Source of the DNA: DATDAW01 sp036524675 | GTDB lineage: Bacteria; Verrucomicrobiota; Verrucomicrobiia; Chthoniobacterales; DASVRZ01 | Reading direction: 5' to 3' | Assembly: GCA_036524675.1 (NCBI GenBank) | Contig: DATDBU010000132.1 | Coordinates: 1 to 30,059 of the forward strand | Length of the DNA: 30,059 bases | Shown here: one piece after another, positions 24,600-30,059 of the stretch | How positions within the stretch are numbered: the stretch's first letter is position 1 | Layout: the number at the start of each line of letters is the position of its first letter | Program-made: the position numbers and the translations under genes | Notes under the pieces: model-generated | What the model was told of the DNA's origin: nothing | Seen by the model: only the letters and a program-made list of their open reading frames with translations | Databases searched by the model: none

Positions 24600-25947
24600 T
24601 GTTTGAACCCGGCATCTTCTGATCAAGCGCTTCGAAACAGCGCAGAAAACCTGGAGCAAAATCGGCCGGTCGGGCCTCGATCCATTGCTCTAACAGGTCC
24701 AGAGGGAAAAATGCACCGGACTCGATTTCCCACGGGTGAAGCTGAAACGGCCCTTCGTGTGCCGCCGTGTAAATGTGGATAAACTCGAAACCCGTATCGG
24801 CCGACGCATTGAGTCTGCCAGCGAACTGGACCGGGCATTCGATTCCTAGTTCCTCAACGATCTCGCGTGCCGCAGCAGCGTCGTAAGTCTCGCCGGAATC
24901 GAGATGACCGGCTGCAGAGGAGTCCCAAACCCCGGGGTGGCGATCCTTTAAGTGGGATCGTTTTTGCAGAAACAGCTCTCCTGCCTGGTTGAAAACAAAA
25001 ACATGGACAGCGCGATGCCTGAGCTCGCGCCCGTGAACCTCCGCGCGCGTCGCCTGATCGACGACTTCGTCGCGATCGTTCACGACATCGAAAATTTCCA
25101 GGTCAGGCTGCTGACCGGAACTGTTACGGGAGGGTTCGAGGGCATTAACGAGGGAAGTCCACTGCGAGATGGACAGTTCTTCGGCTCGAGCGGTTGGCAA
25201 AATTCCGAGGTCGCTGGAAAGCGTCGCCCAGCGCTCTGGATCGATATTCAGCAGTTTGCGAAGCTGTTTGCGCCGCTGGGAAAACCCCTGCCGGACCCAG
25301 CGCTCAAAAGCAGCGCCACCGACGGGCTCCACGTCGGAAGACGGACGAGCCGTGAGTAGGACAACGCCGGACTCGACTTTCGGTTCCGGATGGAAAACGC
25401 TCGCCGGAAGCGTTCGCAAGTATCTAACGCGCCAACGTCGCTGAATGGCGATGGTGAGAGAGCCGTATTCCCTCGTTCCAGCCTCAGCGCTCAGCCGTTC
25501 TGCGACCTCTCGCTGGAGGGTAAACAAGGCACGAGACACGGGTGTCGGCTCGCTGAGGAAATTCAAAATAACGGCTGTTGAAACGTAATAAGGCAGGTTT
25601 CCGATAAGGGTCACCGGTCCACCGGCGAAAAGCGTTCGCCGATCAAATTCGCAGGCGTCCGCGTGGACGAATCGCCATCCGGGTTTATTTGCGAAGCGTT
25701 CCTGGAGAAAATGAGCAAGCCGGCCGTCTTTCTCGATAGCAGTGCCGTTTTGAACTTGCTCGACGAGCAATTCAGTCAAGGCGCCGAGACCGGGTCCCAC
25801 TTCGACGATTTGATCACTGGCCGGTGCGTCCAATTGGCGGACCATCCACGCCGCAAGATTTTGGTCGTGCAGAAAATTCTGGCCGAGACTCTTGCTCGGT
25901 TGGAGCTCCAGAGCGGCCAAATGCCCCCTTAAATCGGTAAGTTTCAC
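24589..25947 (-). CDS. rsmA: RsmA (16S rRNA dimethyladenosine transferase) fused to a Nudix hydrolase
   Basis: A single 452-residue frame from GTG 25947. Residues ~1-275 are RsmA (KsgA): QNFLHDQNLA, SAM-binding VEVGPGLGALTELL (48-61), and the catalytic NLPYYV (117-122). This enzyme dimethylates two adjacent adenosines near the 3' end of 16S rRNA. After a Ser/Gln-rich linker, residues ~286-452 are a Nudix domain with a complete Nudix box at 347-369 (G-x5-E-x7-RE-I-x-EE-x-G-I) and the QKRSHLKDRHPGVWDSSAAG region typical of the YfcD/IDI-like subfamily. Fusion of these two is unusual. The frame is uninterrupted with no sign of frameshift. The gene is downstream of the DUF697-like gene, with two DnaA boxes in the gap upstream of it. 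Confidence 0.93.
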   Translation of the reverse strand: MKLTDLRGHLAALELQPSKSLGQNFLHDQNLAAWMVRQLDAPASDQIVEVGPGLGALTELLVEQVQNGTAIEKDGRLAHFLQERFANKPGWRFVHADACEFDRRTLFAGGPVTLIGNLPYYVSTAVILNFLSEPTPVSRALFTLQREVAERLSAEAGTREYGSLTIAIQRRWRVRYLRTLPASVFHPEPKVESGVVLLTARPSSDVEPVGGAAFERWVRQGFSQRRKQLRKLLNIDPERWATLSSDLGILPTARAEELSISQWTSLVNALEPSRNSSGQQPDLEIFDVVNDRDEVVDQATRAEVHGRELRHRAVHVFVFNQAGELFLQKRSHLKDRHPGVWDSSAAGHLDSGETYDAAAAREIVEELGIECPVQFAGRLNASADTGFEFIHIYTAAHEGPFQLHPWEIESGAFFPLDLLEQWIEARPADFAPGFLRCFEALDQKMPGSNITM

Positions 25948-25986
25948 GCCACAAAAAGAGTAGGTTTTCGGATGGGTTTAAGTGAC

Positions 25987-26006
25987 TTATCCACAAGTTA
26001 TTCACA
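25987..26006. promoter_or_regulatory. Pair of DnaA boxes in direct repeat
   Basis: TTATCCACA (25987-25995) equals the consensus DnaA box, and TTATTCACA (25998-26006) differs at one position. They are in the same orientation with a 2-bp spacer, 40-60 bp upstream of the RsmA start, in the only 126-bp gap of this minus-strand run. This could be a DnaA-controlled promoter, a titration site or part of an origin. There is no dnaA, dnaN or parA gene and no obvious long AT-rich stretch here, so an origin is not supported. Confidence 0.65.
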
Positions 26007-26073
26007 GGCTTTCAGAGCCTCGAAAACGTTGAATAATCATCGCCAAAATCCCCGGGATAGCTTTGCAAAACGC

Positions 26074-27258
26074 TTACTTATCATCCAATTCTCTGACGTC
26101 GTTTTCGGTTTTCGGCGGCTTTTTACGGAACAGTTTTCGAGCTTCCTTGATGGAAACGCCGTCCACAAAGAACCCGATTGCCGCGCGTCCCATGGCTATC
26201 GTTCCCGCAGCTGCAACAGCTCCCGAAATGGCGTAGCCCCATCCAGGAAGAAGTTTTGCCGTGCTTCGCGCCGTCTCCCGCAGAGCGACAGCGAGTGCCA
26301 CGTTGACACCCAGCGCTCCAATGAATTTCACCGCGCTACGAAGGTTTAAATCTCCGCCACTTATGTAAATAATACCCGCAACCATGGCTGATTGCAGAGT
26401 AGTTAGGATGGGCATGTCTGCCAGTGGAATGGGCTGGGCTCCGACGGCGGCAGAAATCGCAGTGGCCGCTTTCACCAGCGTTTGCGCGATCTTCTTCTGC
26501 GCACTCTTGACGCCGGAAATACGGGCCATTTCCAACCGGGCGCTCTGCGGCAATTCGTCGATAAGAACCGTGAGTAACTCGTTGAGGTCCGAATCCTTTG
26601 CACCGTTGTCATCAGCACTTCCATCGGCCCGGAAGCGGCTCCAGCGGTTCACGCAAATGACTCTGGCAAAAATCTTATTAACAGCCGGATTCGCACGCAA
26701 AACATTCTCAAAACCCAGCTCCTCAGAGGTCCTCGCCGTCGTCGCAACCGGCTGCGGTGGAGCGCCTTCCAATATGCCGATGACAGCGGCCCGTTTTTGG
26801 AATTTTAGTTCGAGCTCCTCTCCGATCCGGGCGGCCTGTTGCACAGCCGCCGCCAGTTTCTCGGCGGAACCGCCAACCCGATGGAGCACTAGAATCAAAT
26901 CAGGTGGCTGGTTTTTCCCTCCAGCAGCCCATCTCAGCGGCGCATCACCAGAAAAACGGCCTTCAAGAATTTGAAGAGAACCACGGCCGATACACCGGAA
27001 CGTTTCCCACCCGGACGTCAAAGCAAGTGCCTGCTGCTCGGAGAGCGACACCAGCTGTTCGCGAAAAATCGAATTGACGATTTCAACGCGCGAAATGTCG
27101 TCGGATCCCAACAGCAGAATTCGCGGCGGACGCTGCTCAAGGAAAAGCTCCTTGACCGGCTGAATCTCACCGAGAACGGCCTTTTGAATGGGGCCGGGGA
27201 GCCGTTCGACCAGTTTTTCAAACCGGTCATACCACACGAGCAAGGTTTCCTGATTCAT
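26074..27258 (-). CDS. Degenerate GTPase-like protein with DUF697-type membrane domain
   Basis: The 394-residue protein has an N-terminal GTPase-like fold without a working P-loop: RILLLGSDDISRVEIVNSIF (46-65) is where GxxxxGK[S/T] should be, but the Lys and Ser/Thr are missing. A strand like DLILVLHRVGG and VICVNRWSRF, where NKxD is expected, follow and are also degenerate. The C-terminal ~150 residues are hydrophobic with helices near AQPIPLADMPILTTLQSAMV, as in DUF697 (YcjF-like) domains of membrane-associated GTPases. It probably sits at the inner membrane and binds, but does not hydrolyse, nucleotide, or has lost nucleotide binding. The gene is between bcp and rsmA in one minus-strand run. 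Assignment to DUF697 is by motif pattern and is moderately secure. Confidence 0.65.
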   Translation of the reverse strand: MNQETLLVWYDRFEKLVERLPGPIQKAVLGEIQPVKELFLEQRPPRILLLGSDDISRVEIVNSIFREQLVSLSEQQALALTSGWETFRCIGRGSLQILEGRFSGDAPLRWAAGGKNQPPDLILVLHRVGGSAEKLAAAVQQAARIGEELELKFQKRAAVIGILEGAPPQPVATTARTSEELGFENVLRANPAVNKIFARVICVNRWSRFRADGSADDNGAKDSDLNELLTVLIDELPQSARLEMARISGVKSAQKKIAQTLVKAATAISAAVGAQPIPLADMPILTTLQSAMVAGIIYISGGDLNLRSAVKFIGALGVNVALAVALRETARSTAKLLPGWGYAISGAVAAAGTIAMGRAAIGFFVDGVSIKEARKLFRKKPPKTENDVRELDDK

Positions 27259-27299
27259 CTCAACGAACTTCTACCGTAAAAGTCGGTTATAAAATTTTG

Positions 27300-27782
27300 T
27301 TAAAGAACGGAAAGAACCTGATCGACGTGCCCTTCAGGTTTCACCTTGCGGAAAACCGCGACAAGTTTGCCGTCAGGACCGATGACAAAGGTGGAACGCT
27401 CCGTCCCGAAATAGGTTTTGCCGTAGTTCGTTTTCTCCACCCACACCCCATAGTCGTTCACGAGCTTCTGGTCCGGATCGCTCAAGAGCGGAAAAGGGAG
27501 CGAATGTTTGGTGATAAATTTTTTATGGCTTGCAACCGGGTCAATGCTGACGCCAAAAACGACTGCCTTGCCAGCGAAACGGGCCCAGGAATCGCGCAAC
27601 GAGCACGCCTGCGTCGTGCATCCGGGCGTATCGTCTTTTGGGTAGAAATAGAGAACAACGATTTTTCCCGCGAAATCGCTAAGGCAGACCTCTGCGCCGT
27701 CCCCGTATTCACCGCCAACTGCCTGTGCCGTGAAATCAGGAGCGGCGTCTCCTGCTTGAAGTGCTGTGCTGGTGTCGCTCAT
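27300..27782 (-). CDS. bcp: Thioredoxin-dependent thiol peroxidase, Bcp/PrxQ family
   Basis: The 160-residue peroxiredoxin has the PrxQ motif: YFYPKDDTPGCTTQACSLRD, where the Cys in TPGCT is peroxidatic and the second Cys, five residues later (CTTQAC), is the resolving Cys. Bcp reduces peroxides and organic hydroperoxides using thioredoxin. SDPDQKLVNDYGVW and ERSTFVIGPDGKLVAVFRKV are typical downstream family segments. ATG 27782 is preferred; an upstream TTG would add three residues. It is the first gene of the minus-strand run bcp-DUF697-rsmA, divergent from the EamA gene, with a repeat element between. Confidence 0.95.
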   Translation of the reverse strand: MSDTSTALQAGDAAPDFTAQAVGGEYGDGAEVCLSDFAGKIVVLYFYPKDDTPGCTTQACSLRDSWARFAGKAVVFGVSIDPVASHKKFITKHSLPFPLLSDPDQKLVNDYGVWVEKTNYGKTYFGTERSTFVIGPDGKLVAVFRKVKPEGHVDQVLSVL

Positions 27783-27835
27783 GGTCGACAAATCAAATCT
27801 GGAAAAGCGGGTGTGTCCAAGGGAAAAGGCACCTG

Positions 27836-27951
27836 ATGAAGGCAGAATTTAGAAGGCAGAAGGCAGAAGTAAGACCGAAATCGTGGACTATCGCCATCCT
27901 TACTTTTTGTTCTGCGTTCTGCCTTCTGCCTTCTAAATTCCGCCTTCCGAT
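27836..27951. repeat. Inverted heptamer-repeat element, AAGGCAG type with mirrored odd unit
   Basis: The left arm (27839-27873) is AAGGCAG, AATTTAG, AAGGCAG twice and AAGTAAG. The right arm (27910-27944) is TTCTGCG, TTCTGCC twice, TTCTAAA and TTCCGCC. The odd unit AATTTAG is mirrored by CTAAATT at the matching place in the other arm. About 30 nt of the arms pair with one mismatch. The right end carries the ATG of the EamA gene at 27950. It is at a divergent junction (bcp and EamA), so a terminator role alone does not explain it. Confidence 0.85.
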
Positions 27952-28792
27952 GAGTGTCCTTCAACTGATCGTCGCTGCATTACTGTGGAGCACGGGTGGC
28001 GTGCTCGTAAAAACCATTGATTGGTCGCCACTTGCGATCGCCGGGATGCGGAGCGCGATCGCAGCGGTAACGCTGCTGGTTCTGGTGCGTCGACCGCATT
28101 TTCATTGGTCGACAGCACAGATTCTTGCGGCGTTCTTTTATGCCGGGACCGTGGTGCTTTTCGTGCTCAGTACGCGCCTGACGACGGCAGCCAATGCGAT
28201 TTTTCTGCAATACACGGCGCCCATTTACATCGCGCTACTCAGCGGCCCCCTTCTCGGCGAGAAGCCAACGCGGTTCGATTGGGCGATGACAGCCCTGGCA
28301 TTTTGCGGGATCTGCCTGTTTTTCCTGGATCAACTTTCTACAAGCGGCTTTTGGGGAATCGTGCTGGCGACCATCAGCGGCCTCAGTTTCGCCGGATTGT
28401 CGATCACGATGCGCAAACAAAAAACGGGGTCGCCGATCGAGTCCGTCATTCTGGGAAACGGCTTGGCGGCAATCATCGGACTGCCGGCGATTGTGACTGC
28501 TGGCGCCCCTGCAGGGCCGGCTCCGTGGACTGGACTTCTGGTGCTGGGCATTTTTCAGCTGGCCCTGGCCTATTGGCTTTATGCACGGGCCATCAAGCAC
28601 GTGCCCGTTCTGCAGGCGGTGATCATCACGACCTGCGAACCGATCCTGAATCCGCTTTGGGTCATGCTTTTCATCGGCGAAAAACCGGGCCCGTGGTCCA
28701 TCGCCGGCGGCGCCCTGGTGATCGCAGCAGCGACCTTGCGCGCATTGAAGTCAAACCGCCCGGAAGCACCCGGCGAAGCCGTTACGGCTTGA
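27950..28792 (+). CDS. EamA-family (DMT superfamily) transporter
   Basis: The 280-residue protein is almost entirely hydrophobic, with about ten helices in two EamA halves. The first half begins MSVLQLIVAALLWSTGGVLV and has FLQYTAPIYIALLSGPLLGE; the second has FAGLSITMRKQK and ITTCEPILNPLWVMLFIGEK, the repeated EamA pattern of a Pro-containing helix followed by GE. EamA proteins export amino acids, nucleotides or other small metabolites. No substrate can be inferred. ATG 27950 is chosen because upstream codons lie in the repeat element. The downstream neighbour is a small PLDc_N-like protein. Confidence 0.9.
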   Translation: MSVLQLIVAALLWSTGGVLVKTIDWSPLAIAGMRSAIAAVTLLVLVRRPHFHWSTAQILAAFFYAGTVVLFVLSTRLTTAANAIFLQYTAPIYIALLSGPLLGEKPTRFDWAMTALAFCGICLFFLDQLSTSGFWGIVLATISGLSFAGLSITMRKQKTGSPIESVILGNGLAAIIGLPAIVTAGAPAGPAPWTGLLVLGIFQLALAYWLYARAIKHVPVLQAVIITTCEPILNPLWVMLFIGEKPGPWSIAGGALVIAAATLRALKSNRPEAPGEAVTA

Positions 28793-28859
28793 ACTTCACC
28801 TTGTTCTTCCTGTTATCCGCCGCGCCGATCCGGCTAATACTGAGACAAGAAATCACGCG

Positions 28860-29162
28860 ATGCCGCCTGATACTCCGAATTCCGAAACGCTTGATGCCGT
28901 CAGCTTGCTTCCACAGCATCCTGTCCCTGCTATATGGATTGGCGCACTGTGCCTTTGGATCAGCCTTTCACTCATCGCGCGCATGTGGGTTGTCCATCGC
29001 AAGACGCCGTTTCTAACGAAGCTACTGTGGTCCTTCGTGCTCCTCGTTCCGGTATTGGGCTGGCTTTTTTATGGAGGTCTCTTCCGCGTTCCCGGTAGCA
29101 ACGATACGGAATGTCCAACCGAGCATTCCCGCGACGCCCCATACACTGGCGATCACTTTTGA
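28860..29162 (+). CDS. Small two-helix membrane protein, PLDc_N-like
   Basis: The 100-residue protein has two transmembrane helices: VPAIWIGALCLWISLSLIAR (near 22-41) and KLLWSFVLLVPVLGWLFYGG (near 54-73). The segment RMWVVHRKTPFLTKLLWSFV followed by PVLGWLFY resembles the N-terminal domain of cardiolipin synthase-type phospholipase D proteins (PLDc_N), which occurs alone as a small membrane protein in many bacteria. No catalytic HKD motif is present. Its role is unknown. No Shine-Dalgarno motif precedes the ATG; the start is inferred from the position of the first helix. Confidence 0.65.
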   Translation: MPPDTPNSETLDAVSLLPQHPVPAIWIGALCLWISLSLIARMWVVHRKTPFLTKLLWSFVLLVPVLGWLFYGGLFRVPGSNDTECPTEHSRDAPYTGDHF

Positions 29163-29277
29163 CTCTTGCCCGTTTTCCGCAAGCCTGTTGCAAATGTTGC
29201 CTATCTGTCACGGTTGACGTCGAAACGTTACCATAGGCTGCTTGTTTCCTCCGGCGGGTCCCGGGAGCATTCAGGGC

Positions 29278-29910
29278 ATGAAACGTCTCCTGGTCTCGGC
29301 AGCAGCCGGTATTTCTCTTTGTCTCGCCGCAAACGGCGCGGATGACCCCATCAAAAAGACGCGGCAACAGCTGAAGACCGCGGCTCCCGATGAGGTCGCG
29401 TCATCCTCCGGCATGCCGGCTGCAGATCGCCAGAATCTCTCCCTGCCCCCGGCGCCTGCAGGGGTTACCGACTTGAAGTTTGGTGAGTTTTTTAAAAGCC
29501 CGGTCGGTCCGCGCGGCCTCGAACTCACGGAAAAACTGCAATCCCTCAACGGCAAACACGTCCGCATGCTGGGTTTTATGGCTGATGACGATATGGCGCT
29601 TCCGAATCAGATGCTGCTCACGCCAGTGCCGATGACGTTGCATACCTCCGAGTACGGCTACTGCGATGATCTTCCCGCTGCGATCGTCACCGTGCACGTC
29701 AACAGCGCGACCGCAAAAGTTCTGCCTCACACGCCGGGTCTTTTGCTCCTCACCGGAAAACTAAGCGTCGGCAATCAGGAAGAAAAAAACGGTCGTATTT
29801 CCATCGTCCGGCTCACCATCGAAGAGCCTGCCGATATCGCCGCTCGTCCGTCCGCCGCGACACCTCTTTCCGCAGGCTCCACCGCCGGCGGACACCACCA
29901 CAACCACTAG
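29278..29910 (+). CDS. Secreted protein with His-rich tail, possibly metal-related (DUF3299-like)
   Basis: A 210-residue protein with a signal peptide (MKRLLVSAAAGISLCLAANG). Residues ~30-65 are low-complexity. The core (about 75-180) has LNGKHVRMLGFMADDD, LLTPVPMTLHTSEYGYCDDL and AAIVTVHV, resembling OB-fold DUF3299-type proteins. The tail ends in GGHHHNH, a possible metal-binding end. ATG 29278 is chosen over an upstream ATG at 29242 because it starts a clean signal peptide and has a GGGAG-like motif 11 bases upstream. It precedes another secreted protein by 14 bp, so they may be co-transcribed. The DUF3299 link is weak. Confidence 0.65.
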   Translation: MKRLLVSAAAGISLCLAANGADDPIKKTRQQLKTAAPDEVASSSGMPAADRQNLSLPPAPAGVTDLKFGEFFKSPVGPRGLELTEKLQSLNGKHVRMLGFMADDDMALPNQMLLTPVPMTLHTSEYGYCDDLPAAIVTVHVNSATAKVLPHTPGLLLLTGKLSVGNQEEKNGRISIVRLTIEEPADIAARPSAATPLSAGSTAGGHHHNH

Positions 29911-29924
29911 TTCTTAACCCCATC

Positions 29925-30059
29925 ATGGAAAAGAAAACCTCACTGCTCAGCGCGATAGCTCTCGCTGCGACAGCGCTCACAGCCGCGACGGCATTCGCCG
30001 CACCCACCGTCAGTCGTCTCACTCCACCCAGCGCATTGTTCAGCTTCGGCGACAAGACC
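29925..30059 (+). CDS. N-terminal part of a secreted protein (partial)
   Basis: The frame starts at ATG 29925 and is open to the end of the window, giving 45 residues. The first 26 are a signal peptide: MEKKTSLLSAIALAATALTA followed by ATAFAA. The mature part begins PTVSRLTPPSALFSFGDKT. From memory, that beginning resembles secreted alkaline phosphatases of this lineage, but too little is present for an assignment. It follows the His-tailed protein by 14 bp in the same direction. No Shine-Dalgarno motif is visible. Confidence 0.6.
   Translation, partial: MEKKTSLLSAIALAATALTAATAFAAPTVSRLTPPSALFSFGDKT

Noticed and set aside
25948..26073. Replication origin at the DnaA boxes
   Set aside because: Only two boxes, no dnaA/dnaN/parA genes, and no long AT-rich unwinding stretch in the 126-bp gap.
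28021..29016. Plus-strand frame overlapping the EamA gene in another frame
   Set aside because: Hydrophilic, Arg-rich shadow translation; the EamA frame is clearly the real gene and the second gene's start lies inside it.
29214..29240. TTGACG as a -35 box ahead of the His-tailed protein
   Set aside because: The only -10-like sequence (CATAGG) is about 12-13 bp away, too close for a normal promoter.

Overview
The window is ordinary chromosomal DNA from a Gram-negative, diderm bacterium. A lipid A/LPS-type exporter, a heptosyltransferase-like enzyme, a WaaG-like glycosyltransferase, lipoproteins and periplasmic proteins all point to an outer membrane. Moderately high GC, almost no Shine-Dalgarno motifs, many intergenic repeat hairpins and the mix of gene families suggest the PVC superphylum, most likely Verrucomicrobiota. 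That placement is inference from gene style, not from a marker gene. No rRNA, tRNA, CRISPR array, phage or transposase gene was seen.

Layout. 1-4058: the end of a membrane protein gene, a 147-bp perfect-architecture inverted repeat, and a very large secreted, C-terminally anchored protein of unknown family. 4118-7507: nnr (NAD(P)HX repair) convergent with mutL (mismatch repair). 7730-9588: an IscA/HesB-type Fe-S protein translationally coupled to a membrane-anchored protein of unknown function. 9680-10972: a secreted C39-like cysteine peptidase. 11117-13688: pgsA-der-recO (phospholipid synthesis, ribosome assembly GTPase, recombination). 13857-16128: a ThuA-domain protein, a BON-domain envelope protein and a TPR/LysM lipoprotein. 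16219-19591: a Fur-family regulator divergent from an ABC importer ATPase and a solute-binding protein, with no permease in the window. 19695-24599: a TatD-type hydrolase, then an MsbA-like exporter and GT9 glycosyltransferase divergent from a WaaG-like glycosyltransferase. 24589-27782 (minus strand): bcp, a degenerate GTPase with a DUF697-like membrane domain, and an RsmA-Nudix fusion preceded by two adjacent DnaA boxes. 27950-30059: an EamA exporter, a small PLDc_N-like membrane protein, a secreted His-tailed protein, and the start of another secreted protein.

The most striking signal is non-coding. About eleven of the eighteen gaps longer than 60 bp hold an inverted element. In most of these, each arm is a short tandem array of degenerate 7- or 8-mers, and the second arm is the reverse complement of the first. 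Several different unit sequences (AAGGCAG, GATTTTG, CACGGAG, TTGGTGTC, TAAGTTT types) share this same build, at convergent, divergent and co-directional junctions alike, so they are not simply terminators.
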